From Persicaria tinctoria (Eukaryota; Streptophyta; Magnoliopsida; Caryophyllales; Polygonaceae), in the NCBI GenBank assembly GCA_037127255.1, contig JBANSL010000012.1, forward strand, positions 33,409,115 through 33,473,114: a DNA stretch of 64,000 nt, in the 5' to 3' direction. Under the pieces are notes generated by a model. It saw only the letters and a list, made by a program, of their open reading frames with translations. It was not told the origin of the DNA and did not search any database. The translations under genes and the position numbers were made by a program. This document shows positions 45,303-57,319 of this stretch, piece after piece; the stretch's first letter is position 1, and every line of letters begins with the position of its first letter.

Positions 45303-46986
45303 TGTTGTGGAGGGAAACTAGTCAAATAAATAACTAAATAAATATAACCAACTCCCTGTCCAAGCAAATAAAATTACAAGAATCCCTCCTGCTGTAGTGG
45401 TAGGGTATTTAGGATCGTATCAACGAGGAAGCGTGTCAGCGCTCGCCTAATTAGTTCCAAGATCGCCCTCAAAATTGACCAGAAGCTAACTCAACGTCGA
45501 AGAGAGTAGTCAATGTCAACCTAAGATGTCGATCCCTGTAAAGCTGCACAACAGAAGACAAAACATACTCCACGTCGAGCAGAAAGTACTCGATGTCGAC
45601 TAGCTAGGGTTTACTCGATGTCGACTACAAGTAATCGATGTCGAGTTCGTCAGTGCAGTAAAAACCGTAACTTTGCAATAAAATAAATGACAGAAATAAA
45701 CACGACTTTGTAAGATTTAATTCAATAATATAAAAGCTTCCAAGATCGGGGTATCAACGCCACAACGATAACCATATAAGAATCATGCCAAGGTATAAAA
45801 GTCAATGTCTTTTCATCAAATAACTTCCGTCATTAACAAATAGGAATGTAGAGGCTTTCCCATAAACCCTAACTGTTACTAACCCTTTTCACATAATTAA
45901 TCCAAATTCGCATTAATATCACTTTTGCTTCAATAACACAATAAGGATCGGATCATCTACTACTGTCGTAGAAGAATCATGTAAATAGGGATAAAAGATG
46001 AAATCGCAATAAAAGTTGTACCTTTGATGCATAACCTTACATGGCTACCGTCGGGCTCACCCCGACCCTAGAAGTTGGGTGACTACTTGCTCTTCATCAT
46101 GGTAACAAACACCAATATTTTAAAAGAAACTACTTGCATTAAATCAAAAGAAAACTTACAACCGAACAAAACCAAAACGTTTTGTTCTTCGCTCCCACTC
46201 TACTTGGCCAAAGCTCTCCAAAATACTCGAAATTACCTAACTCTATGAAACACAATTGCTTGGTCTTGGATGATCCTAAAAGTCAGCCCTAAGGGTTTAT
46301 TTATAGTGCCCTCTCTAGCTAATCTAGGAAAGGAACAACTATATCTTCTATCTAATTCTATATATCTCTTTTCTAAGATAAAACATTGATAAATAAATAA
46401 AATAAAACAATTAAATTCCCCCTAAGGTAAAAGTGGGAATTACTAATGTGGATAAAATCTTCCTTCATGATAGAACATCTCGTACCTTGGTGTGTAAGTA
46501 ATCTCTCACTCGAACTCCTACTCGATCTCGACTCGGATTCATCTATGGGCTCTACTCGACATCGAGTAAGTGTACTCGACGTTGACCAGATCTTGGCTCC
46601 TGGTCAAATCTTCACTCGATCTCGATCTCTGAAGGTGATGTCAACCAGGTTTTTACTCGACGTCGAGTAAGGTGGTCCACGTCGACTACATGTGTCGAGT
46701 GATGTACTTCTCTTCTTTTCTACTCGATGTGTTGGTTCCAATCTCCTCTCGATCCCGAGTTGTTGTAGTCGACCTCGAGATCTTTGACATTTTTCTTCTC
46801 TTCTCCGAATTGCTCGCAAAGTGTCTCAATTTCTGCGAAATTAAACAAAAACTTGTGTAGGTCTCCATAATTGGTAAATAAGCATAAACTACACAATTTC
46901 TGTATAAATGAAACATAGAAATATGAAATGTATACAGAAATCGATATGGATGTAAGCGAAAATCATGGTTATTTGAGCGCACATCA
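45303..46986 (-). repeat. 3' LTR of TR-GAG element C
   Basis: It starts TGTTGTGGAGGGAAAC and ends GCGCACATCA, followed by ACACCC, the same junction layout as the LTRs of elements A and B. A minus-strand TATA-like CTATAAATAAAC lies at 46295-46306. Motifs are TCGACGTCGA/TCGATGTCGA variants (for example 45592, 45615 and 46655-46675). The element's internal region resumes at 50317 after the LARD2 insertion. Its 5' half lies beyond the later insertions or outside the window. Confidence 0.75.
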
Positions 46987-46992
46987 ACACCC

Positions 46993-47909
46993 TGATACGG
47001 GGTTAGCCGTAGGATGGCCTGATCTTCGACAATCAAACAAGAAACTCAAGAACGGAAGCAAGAAACAATAAAGACTCAACAAAAATCCAAGAATCAACCA
47101 AGAACAGTTCAAGATCGACCAAGAAAACTAAAGAACGTAGCAAGAATGAATCAAGACTCGGCAAAGAATTCAAGAACAAGACTGTACTCGAATTCGACTA
47201 AAAGAAAGAAACAAAGATTCGAAATTGAATGCAAGAATTGAAAGACACGACCGATAATGACCGATTCGAACTAAAATAGAACGAGATAAAGATCTCAGGC
47301 TTCCTTAGAGAGTAGGAACCAAATACTAACGACTATAAAACCCGCCTCTACAACCTTACACAACCAAGCGGACAACTTGGAGGCACAAGGAGGGGACTCG
47401 TGAATACCAGGATCACCAAGTCTTGCGAAGTTGATGAACACAAAGTAAACTAAGCTAAAAAAATACCAATATATAGTTGCAATCGATGAGCCACGCTTCG
47501 AATCGATTTATTTTCACTCATGTGATTTCAACACAAACTGAGATTTTCATTCATTGAGAGACGTCTAATGTTTACAAGGAGATCAGCCGCTTAAATAGAA
47601 CCCTAGGCTGATTTTAGATGAAAATAATAAATAAAAGACTAATTAAAATAAACTCCTAAAATTACTTAAAATAACTTAAGTAAAAATGTCTCTAAAAATA
47701 GTAACAAAATGGTGCTGATTTTCGTTCCAAATAGTACAACTGCAAAGATGTTGATTTTCGGCCAAGTTCTAGGTCGAATCTGGAAAGACCTTAAACATCA
47801 AAGTTGTAGATCTCTTCGTCCTCGTTCCGAGAAGGTATGATATGACCCAATCCGATAAATACGAAGTCCGAACGACCCATTTTACTGAGACCTCGAAAAG
47901 CTGTCAAAT
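46993..47909 (-). repeat. LARD2 3' LTR, lacking its start
   Basis: It matches 49229-50140 from TGATACGGGG to CTGTCAAAT, then diverges into sequence equal to the LARD1 leader near 17150-17260 (AATTGGTATGTCACGCTTG). Confidence 0.85.
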
Positions 47910-48119
47910 AAAGACAAACAATGAACTATGTAAAGGATAGAGAAAATATAAACAATCTCACCAAGTGTATCACTTACACTCCCTCTCTAATTGGTATGTC
48001 ACGCTTGTTGTTTCAATCTGCCTTGGGCAAATCAACACTCAAGCTAAAACCTAGCAATTAAGATATATATGAGAGAATGAATGAAACAAGACCAAGATTG
48101 CACTCAAAAGGTTCAAGAG

Positions 48120-48385
48120 CAATCGACTAAGACTCTAGAGTACTCGACAATCAAAGGCAAGCACTCGACACACACAATTGAGCACTCGGCAAGGGCTGCA
48201 GTACTCGACACAAGCAAGAGAGACACTCGACAATGGCAAAAATCAACTCGATATAGGCAAAGAAGTACTCGACAGAAGCAATAGACACACAAAAAGTACT
48301 CGATAACAAGAGAGAGTACTCGACACAATAAGGAAACAAGCACTGGACACTTCGACAATGGAGGAGAAGTGCTCGACAAACACAA
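48120..48385 (-). repeat. Cluster of GTACTCGA half-sites in LARD2 leader
   Basis: Exact GTACTCGA at 48140, 48201, 48265, 48296 and 48316, plus many CACTCGACA variants. It corresponds to the TCGAGTAC cluster at 16895-17095 in LARD1. Confidence 0.8.
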
Positions 48386-49213
48386 ATAATAAAGAAAATA
48401 AAAGACAAGAAGAGAAATTTGGAAATTTACCTCTTTTGATTTGAAACCTTAAGTTAGGTTGTTGTAGTTGCAAGGTAGGGTTTCAATTTTGTGTTTTTGT
48501 AGAGTTAATATATGTATGTCGACTAGGGCTTGAGGAGATCACCAAAAATTGGTCCTTTGGAACTTTCTTGCACTAGATCAACAATCTTTTTTTTGACTTA
48601 CTTTTACCCTAGTGAATTTTATCCTCCTAGGTCTAAGTTCAATCTCTTTTTTTTGAATAAAATCGACTTTTTTTAACTAATGCAAGAAAGACTCTTAACA
48701 AAAGAAAGGACTCAAAATTCTAAAGCTAAGGTGATAAAAGATAAAATTTGTATCTCTAATGATATATATATATATATGTGAGGTTTTGTTATCTTTGGTA
48801 AGTATATCTATCTATGCCCTTTTTAATCTTATGATAGATATAATTGTTAAATCTACCACAAAAATCAGAAATTTAAATAGGCAAATAGATAAATGGAAAT
48901 AGATAAAAGATAGAACAAATTAACTAGGGTTTCCTTTGTGTTTGTGGTGGAATCGGCCAAGCTGAGTATGGGGACAACAAGTTGCTATCGGCTAGGGTGA
49001 TGCACAAGGGGATGTGCACACGATGGTCGACTCCAAGGTCTCGGCTAGGCTTTGTGTTTGGGCTAAGCAACCACAACCATCACAAACAAGAAAGGTTAGT
49101 GCAATAATCAATTCAAGAATGCAAGAAGTAAAAGACATAAACAAGAAATACTTTTTTTTGTGGTTTTTGTGTTTATGAAAAGAAAAGACACAACTTTGAT
49201 GTCGGAAACCAAA

Positions 49214-49225
49214 GCTCTGATGCCA
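49214..49225 (-). other. LARD2 primer-binding site
   Basis: The minus strand reads TGGCATCAGAGC, one base from the iMet complement, three bases inside the LTR at 49229. Confidence 0.85.
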
Positions 49226-49228
49226 ATT

Positions 49229-50311
49229 TGATACGGGGTTAGCCGTAGGATGGCCTGAACTTCGACAGTCAAACAAGAAACTCAAGAACGGAAGCAAGAA
49301 ACAATAAAGACTCAACAAGACTCCAAGAATCGACCAAGAACAGTTCAAGATCGACCAAGAAAACTAAAGAACGCAGCAAGAATGAATCAAGACTCGACAA
49401 AGAATTCAAGAACAAGACTGTACTCGAATTCGACTAAAAGAAAGAAACAAAGATTCGAAATTGAATGCAAGAATTGAAAGACACGACCGATAAGGATTAA
49501 TTCGAACTAAAATAGAACGAGATAGAGACCCCAGACCTTCTTAGAGGGTAGGAACTAAATACCAACGACTATAAAGCCCGCCTCTACAACCTTACACAAC
49601 CAAGCGGACAACTTGGAGGCACAAGGAGGGGACTTGTGAATACCAGGATCACCAAGTCTTGTGAAGTTGATGAACACAAAGCAAACCAAGCTAAAACAAT
49701 ACCAATAGTTGCAATTGATGAGCCACGCTTCGAATCGATTGACTTTCACTCATGTGTTTCAACACAAACTGAGATTTTCATTCATTGAGAGACGTCTAGT
49801 GTTTACAAGGAGATGAGCTGCTTAAATAGAGCCCTAGGCTGATTTTAGATGAAAATAATAAATAAAATACTAATTAAAATAAACTCCTAAAATTACCTAA
49901 AATAACTTAAGTAAATAAGGTCTCTAAAAATAGTAACAAAAGGGTGCTGATTTTCGTTCCAAACAGTACAGCTGCAAATATGTTTATTTTAGGCCAAGCT
50001 CTAGGTCGAATCTGGAAAAACCTTCAAATGCAAAGTTTTATATCTCTTCGTTCTCGTTCTGACAAGGTATGGCACGACCCAATCCGATAAATAAGGACTC
50101 CGAACGAACCATTTTACTGAGACGTCAAAAAGCTGTCAAATGTGCTGAACGAATCTAAAAACGTCATTAACCAAGCTTGCACCTTTGGACCTTCATCTAT
50201 GGTGGAGCCTTCTTCTTCCACATGAGGATGACATCATTCTCACAAGCTCGAATCATAGGTCCATCCCCAAGTATATGTTTGTCCGAAGGTGTCTTGGATG
50301 GTCCTGCATCA
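49229..50311 (-). repeat. LARD2 5' LTR
   Basis: A complete 1083-bp LTR from TGATACGGGG to CCTGCATCA, recognisably related to the LARD1 LTRs but more diverged. The LARD1 TATA (TTATAAATAG) is changed here (TTAAATAGAG near 49820). Confidence 0.88.
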
Positions 50312-51904
50312 CACCCTATACTTAAGCTTGCTTATCCCCAAGCAATACTTTTAATGGTCATACAAGGGCAGTAATAAAACTCTCAACATCATAGATTCAT
50401 TCTTATACAACCCTGTAATCAATTACCATCCTCGTACAGGTACTAATGCCACCAAATTCATGCATGTGAATAAAAGGAACATCTACACACAAAAGGAGGG
50501 TTATGCAAAAACAATTCATGAGTGATAAAGCATTTGATAATCAAGAGGACTTTTATGCACATGGTGAAGAAAGGGTGAAAGGCAAAGTGGTGGGCTATTT
50601 TTGGGCAATGTGGTGCTAAATCCGGGGAGAATTCTTCAAACTTGCTTTCTTGCTTTGATGCACTTTCTCCCTTCATATGATATTCCACACCACTCATCCT
50701 CTCATAATTCACTCTTTGCTTTTTTCACTTATATGTTTTTACCTCTTTAAACCTCAGCACTGCCTTCTCGTGAGTCATAAACAAGGATGCCATGAATGAC
50801 CCCGGATACTTAGTTCTTCGGACTACTCACCTTGATGTCCCATCCTGCGGAACTACCATCTCAACGCAGATAGGGTCAATCTACCTTTATCTCCTGAGGT
50901 GACCGGATTTTCTTTCTCCCATTAAAATTTCCATAATATGAATCATTCTCCTACCAAACTTCAAATAGTGATAACAACACAACAACCATATAATAATCTC
51001 CTTAATATGACATCAATTTCTCAACAATAGTCCTCGGATGGGTAAAAGGTAAAGAAAAAGGCATTATTTAGATCATGTGGAGCGAAATATGAAATAAGGT
51101 ACAATATGGATTTGAGATGCATATAAGCATAGGTAAGGCTAGGAATAAGGGAAGAATGTATGAAAAAACAAAGTCTTCCGTCCTCTTATCATGCATATGT
51201 CAAAAGCAATTTCAAATTTTACCTCATTTCATAGTTTTTAAGAAAATAATGCATTTCATTGTGGCTTCTCTTTACTAGGCAATTTCATGCTATATCTCTA
51301 ATGAATCTAATTTTGCATCTTCGAGTTCAATAAAAGCTTCCAAGACACTAAGCAAAAAAAAAATTGATGGGGGTGATAAAAATAAACTTTGAAAAATAAC
51401 ATGTAAGCATACAGATGAATAAATAATTCCAAAGTAACCATGCATGAGCAATTCGAGAAATATAATATGAATATAATGAAAGTAAGCCTTCCCCCCACCC
51501 TATACTTAAATATTAAAGTGTCCTCACTATATAAAAACAAGGGTGAAGAAGCTCGGAACAATTTTTGAAAATTTTGCTGCAGAGTTAGTCGATCTCGAGT
51601 AAGTTGGTCGACGTTGACTAAACTTACTCGATATCAAGTATGTGGGAACCTCAGGGTGGCCTCTCCTCAGCCACAAGCTCATATCCTCGGTATATGTGGT
51701 TGACGTCGAGTAGTTTACTCGACATCGAGTACCTTCTGCAACTTCTTGTACCTACAATTTTTGTTAGGAAGAAAAACAAAATCCACAAGAGCAATCCTAA
51801 AATAATGTTTAAAACAAAACCAAAAGTATCTAAGACCCTGAAAATACGTGTCTTTATTACAAGCTCTAGTTTTTATAGTTGGTAGGCCGGCTTCTTTTTT
51901 AGCT

Positions 51905-52160
51905 CAAGGTGACATCTGCAGAGCCCATGGTATGGGCCTCGAATAAGATTCCATTCTTGTCCATCAGCTATAATCCTCCGGAATGGATCTTGTGCACCCT
52001 GAAAGGTCTCATCTTATTATGGTTGAATTTGTTGGGAAACCAATGATTCTTTGATTTGGAGACATACACCTTGTCTCCTTCTTCGTATTCCTTTGGATCG
52101 TCATTGAAAACCCTACATGATCTGACATACCAAGGAAAACCTCTACCATGTATAGATAAA
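51905..52160 (-). pseudogene. Relic of integrase C-terminal region in element C
   Basis: The minus strand reads EEGDKVYVSKSKNHWFPN then KFNHNKMRPFRVHKI and LMDKNGILFEAH. This fits the post-integrase segment of plant Ty3 elements (DKVYV..., FPGKL..RW.GPF.V..., L.D.NG..F.V). It lies less than 200 bp after the motif-rich end of the protease frame, so reverse transcriptase, RNase H and the integrase core are missing between. Elements A and B show no comparable relic. Assignment is from pattern only. Confidence 0.55.
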
Positions 52161-52283
52161 TCCTTTATTGAAATAGGGGAAGAGATTTCCTTAATTACCT
52201 TGGCCTACCTTTGCAATTTTTTCATCGTTTAACTTCTGAGGTTCTGGTCGACATCGAGTAGGGTTACTCGACGTCGAGTACGT

Positions 52284-52731
52284 TTATGTCTCTGGTGGAT
52301 CACTTGATGCAGGAGAAGTCGATGAAAGCTTGAGGGTGTGGTCGATGTCGAGTAGCTCACTTGACGTCGAGTGAGTGTTGTTGATGTCGACCCCATACTT
52401 AGAATCTGGCACATCATGTGACAAAATGTTAGTCGACGTCGACTTACCCTGGTCGACATCGAGTGGACTTTCTGTCTCCTCATTCAAGATCGCCATGATT
52501 TCCTCCACTTGGGCTTCCATAGCCCTCTTCTCCAGCTCTTCAAAGGTCATTGTTCTTACCTTGGCCTACCTTTGTAATTGATGCACCTCTCTCAAATAGA
52601 TTTTACCTCCATAGGACCTGTATGTATTTCAGTTTTATTAAAGGAATACTCAATTATCTCGTCGCTGATGGTGAATGTGAGCACCCCCTTCCTTACGCTT
52701 ATATTGGCATCCACGGTTGCTAAGAAGGGTC
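52284..52731 (-). pseudogene. Element C gag-protease tail
   Basis: It begins at RPFLATVDANISVRKGVLTF (C-terminal part of the retropepsin-like domain, compare element A near 2720) and continues through a motif-rich region (DVDQGKSTST, DINNTHSTSSELLDID), with frameshift and stops. The gag part and the protease active site lie on the far side of the element D insertion and are not in the window. Confidence 0.75.
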
Positions 52732-52735
52732 TTGG

Positions 52736-53874
52736 TGTGGCTGCAGAATGTCGTGACCTTTCTACAACACCAAAAAGAATAACCCAAACCAACAATTCAA
52801 CTAGCAACCTAGTAACTAGTATAGTGGAATAGTAAGGAGTCGATCCCACAAAGAGAGAATATCTTTCCTGTCTATCAAATCGCTATCAGAAAAGGACAAT
52901 ATCAAAGAGTGATGGAATATCAAGGCAATTGAATGTACCAAAAGTAATAATGGTGAATTGGTGATAATTATGAATGAGATAGTTTTCCCTACAATTAATC
53001 AACAATGGTTATGTCCTTAATCCTTGACTCTATTCTATCATTCCTTATTTGATTCATCTAATGGCGGATCAATCCAACCCTATGCAATTCAACAATATCA
53101 ACGACACAAACAACCAAAGATAGGGGCACAACTCCCTGATACTAATTGGTATAATTGATAAAGTAGAATTGTCAAAGTCATACACACCCAATCGATGCTT
53201 TCAGGGGATCAATTAGCTATGATGTGCTACTAATCCAATTAACTTGCAATGGTTAATCAAACCTTTAGCAGGAAAGCAAATTCCGTCAAGGTGGCCAATC
53301 AACAGGGAATACATGCAATCAGTCAATAACAAACAAAGACATTGAATCAATCAAACTCATAATAGATAGAAATTAAGTCTCACAAATCATATAACCATGT
53401 CTCCGAATTGCAGACGAAACAAAAGAGGTTTAGTTCCTCATGGAAAGTCTTCCTCTCAATATCTCCATAGAAGCTCTCTCTCAATTAGGTTTCTTCCCCC
53501 CAAAACTCCCACACATCAAAGTCGGCCAAAACATAATAAAATACTTTTAACCTAATTAGTTTCCAAAAGACGGAATAGGAATCCCGTATCGGCACGGACG
53601 GCGGGCGTCGTGCATCAGGTATCGAGCATCGTGGTTTAGGCGGCGGGCGCCTTCTGGTCAGTATCGATCTTATTCAATTTCTCACTTTCGAATCCACATA
53701 GATGTGTCATTCCAGCGTCGAGACATAAATCTGCAAAAAAGCATAAAAAGAGTGTAGATTCCAAACTTGCAAGACTCAACCCTACTGACTCGAACTACTC
53801 AAATAAACACAAAATAAGCTATCATAAACTCACTAACAACTACCTATAATGCCTATATAAAATACGCATTATCA
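52736..53874 (-). repeat. LTR of element D
   Basis: The right end ATTATCA is followed by AACTTCCCCACACT, the complement of a polypurine tract (AGTGTGGGGAAGTT), and the minus strand begins TGATAATGCG. The left end falls within GGTGTGGCTGCAG at 52733-52738, where element C sequence stops. This family lacks the TCGANNTCGA motif. Confidence 0.7.
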
Positions 53875-55461
53875 AACTTCCCCACACTTATGCTTCGCTA
53901 GTCCTCGGTCGACCAATAAAAGCAACCTATACTTACGGATTCATCAATCATGCCATAGCCTTACAAAAACAAACCCAAAACACAAACTTTCAAGAAACAT
54001 AAGATAAAGTGACAAACATCGTCACATGTATTTAATGATCAGAGCATTCAGAAGCAGAAATAATCCAACCTTACCAGGGACATGTTTTTCACTCAAACTC
54101 ATATGTGTTTAGGTTTTGAAGAACAATTATCAACTCCATCCAAAATGCACTAAGCTCATAGAAATTGACGACAATATAATCAAATCTCCACCGAAATGCC
54201 ATTACTCATGGAAAACCATAAAAATAAACAACTTGGCTCTAGATCTCACTCTTTTTTTTTCTTTTTTCTTGTTTTTTTCTCTTTCGGTCTTGGCGTATTC
54301 CTTACGCGAGTAGAAAACATGGATGTCATTATTGGCCCCGGTCTATCAACACCTCAACTTACTTAAATAAAGTCCACTTGAACATCTTCCGACGCGAATT
54401 GCAAACATGGGTGCCATGAATGAACCCGATTACTCAATGATCAAGCTTTCTTTCTTAGTGGATAGCTTTTGACACCGTTTTGCGTGAATCGTACCCATGG
54501 GTGTCATGCGTAGATCCGGTTACTAAATGTCTTAACCATTGCCACCTTATTTCACTCAAAACACTCAACAAGAAACTAAAGCCAAATATAACCATAAAAG
54601 CATAAAATTCCGCAAGAAACAAACATGTGAGTTGGCTTTGGCAATGGCTAATGAAGTCAATATCAAGAGGTAGTAACATAAGGAGAATAAATCACACATA
54701 AAAGCGGAAGGAAATATATGATTCCAATAAGGCTAAAAAACAATCTCACAAGGGTCATATTGTGTAGGATTTCAATCATGCTTCCATCTCGATCATACAT
54801 GCTCAACTATATCACCAAATCATTCCTCATAAGCAAACATTTTCATAAAAATAAATAAGGCTTGACACTTCAACTCTTTCGTAGGATTTACAAGTTCATG
54901 CCATCAAAAGCTCAAAGTTTTACTCAACCAAGATGGTTGTTCGAATAATGACGTATTAGACAAACAAGAAATATTTTTAGGATTTTAGACATTTTTTTTG
55001 ATATTTTTTTCGAAAGACAGAAATGCAAACACAAAACACAACAATTAAGACAAAATCCAAATATACGTCATTCAAACATAAAGATAATAATATCCCAACA
55101 TCCAAACGAAAAAAATATCCCAATAAAAGTACAGACCAACATCAAACCGAACAAAGTACAGATAAATCCAAGGAAAGGACAGAAAATGTCTCAACAACCC
55201 ATGAAATCGTAAAATAGATCATAAAACCTCCTCCCCCACACTTAAAGATTGCATTGTCCTAAATGCCGAAAAAAGAAGGACAATACAACAAATGAAATAG
55301 AATGAAGTGTAAGGAAGAGAACATACTCACTCACTGCGGTGGCGGCTGGAACGGGTAATACTGCTGGAACTGCTGGACGAATGTGTCGAAGCTGCTCTGA
55401 AGTCCGGAGATAGCACGGGTCGGCTCCTCTTGCCACTGGTAGATCTCATCCTGGCGCTGGA
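53875..55461 (-). mobile_element. Element D internal 3' region
   Basis: Mostly non-coding. At the right end a minus-strand frame reads DEIYQWQEEPTRAISGLQ then FDTFVQQFQQYYPFQPPPQ and stops near 55330; it is cut upstream by element B at 55462. A Gln/Pro-rich ending like this occurs in gag or extra ORFs of plant Ty3 elements, but the family is not identified. Confidence 0.55.
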
Positions 55462-57319
55462 TGTTGTAGGAGGAAACCGAGTTCAATAAATAAAATAAAT
55501 CAAACTGGATTATGCCCACGCAAATAATTACAAGACCTCCTCCTGATGTAGCAGCGGGAAGTCAGGATCGATCCTCGAGGAAGCGTGTCAGCGGATCCTA
55601 GGCAGCGGATAAATCTCACGTCGATTTGGACTCAGGGGGATAACTCGACATCGATTGTTGGCACTCGATATCAACTGGTTCCAGTCGGTTTCTTGGATTC
55701 TGCAGTCGGCTGGCAAATATCAACAAGGCTTGCTCGATATTGACTGTGTTCACTCGATATCGACCCGTCTTACTCGAAATTGACCTGTTTTCTGCAGAGA
55801 CACAAACGAGCAGCGATCTTTCTGGATCGAAAATCAAAAGTCGATATCGACCTAAAGGAGGTCAATATCGAGCAGTAACAGTAACAAAAATAAAGAACAA
55901 AGCTTTTGTAGATTTCAGAATTAATTTTATGTAAAAGAAAACTTCCAAGATTGGCGTTTGCAACAACGATAACCAAACATGCATAAGGCAAGACAAATCA
56001 CGATAATCATGCAAATCGCATCGAAGGATCAAGCTTTCGCCTTTTCCAACAATTAGATAACTCTTTCAAGAAACCCTAATTGTATCTACCGATTTTATGT
56101 TTATAATCCGAGTGGTTAGCATGGATCTCTATTAAATAGGCATCAAACATATAAAAGGTAGTAGATGCTCAAAACATGATAAAGGTCGGATCTTTACCTC
56201 AAACACGCATGGCTATCGTCGGGCTCGCCCCAACCCTAGAAGTGGGTGGACTTCTCGCGCCTCATCGCAATCGTAGACATTGATGAATAAAAAGAAACTT
56301 GCATTAACTATATTCAAAGTCTTTACAATCCCGACACTCAAACTTTCGTAGAATGCCAAAACCCTAAAACCCTTGAACTCCTAAACTCTATGTGGAAGTA
56401 CTTCTCTTTCTCTAGAATTGAATTGTATGATAGAATGAACAAAAACCAGACCTATATGCTTTATTTATAGGCTTCCAATCCTTACTAATCAAGGAAGGAA
56501 ATTCTATCTATATCTATATCTATCTATCTAATAACATAAGATAAAAACTTGGAAATAAAGGAAATAAATCAACTAGGACTATATCTAATGTAGGTAAATA
56601 TCTTCTCTTGACTTGATAGATCTTGATAGAACTTGCTCTTGTGGATATCACCATTGGATTCGGGATAGAAACTTAACATGAACTCGGACTAGCTCGATTT
56701 CGGCTTCTCTGGGTCCAGTCGATATCGACTTGCATCACTCGATATCGACCTGACATTTTCCGCTTCTTCTTCCCTTGACTCGATCTCGGCTCCCTTAGTG
56801 AAACCGACTGATTTGTACTCGATATCGACTTGAGGTAGTCGATATCGACTTGCACCTTTCTGCTCTCAGCTTCTCGGGTCGACTTCTGGGTATTGACTCG
56901 ATATGGCTAACTCGATATTGACTAAGACATGTCGATATCGACCTCTGCTCTTCTTTCATAGACGATTCTGGGCAACTCTGGTGGAAATCGAGTGGATTAC
57001 TCGATATCGACTAAAGATGCTCGATATCGACTTGTGATTTTCGAATCGATTTTCTTGCTTTTAGCTTGATTTGTCTTGGTTCCGCTACTGCTTGACCTCG
57101 GACTTCTTGTATTCGACTTCGAGCTTTTCCTCCTTTCTCTGAACTGCTGTAAATTGCCTCGATTTCTGCAAAATTAAACAGGAACTGGTGTAGATTCCAT
57201 AATTTGGCAAATAAACATAAACTACATAGATTTTGTACTATTCTAACCCAATTGTATGAAATGCATGCAGAAATCGATATAAAAGGTGATATAAAACATG
57301 GCACAAAACATGGACATCA
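55462..57319 (-). repeat. 3' LTR of TR-GAG element B
   Basis: It starts TGTTGTAGGAGG and ends TGGACATCA. The minus-strand TATA is CTATAAATAAAG at 56459-56470. Nine exact TCGATATCGA 10-mers lie in this LTR (55754, 55841, 56719, 56739, 56819, 56839, 56932, 57001, 57021). Confidence 0.85.

Larger units (their letters stand above)
46993..50311 (-). mobile_element. LARD2, non-autonomous LTR retrotransposon in element C
   Basis: Same family as LARD1, inverted. It has perfect 5-bp duplications CACCC (46988-46992 and 50312-50316) and outer ends TGATACGGGG and CCTGCATCA. The right LTR (its 5' LTR) is complete. The left LTR breaks off at about 47909 and joins leader sequence, so the whole ORF region, the polypurine tract and about 170 bp of LTR start have been deleted. 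Confidence 0.9.
50317..52735 (-). mobile_element. Element C internal 3' region
   Basis: It starts CTATACTTAAGCTTGCTTATC, the same as elements A (384) and B (57340), and runs through non-coding sequence to remnants of coding sequence (separate entries). It is cut at about 52736 by element D. Confidence 0.75.
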
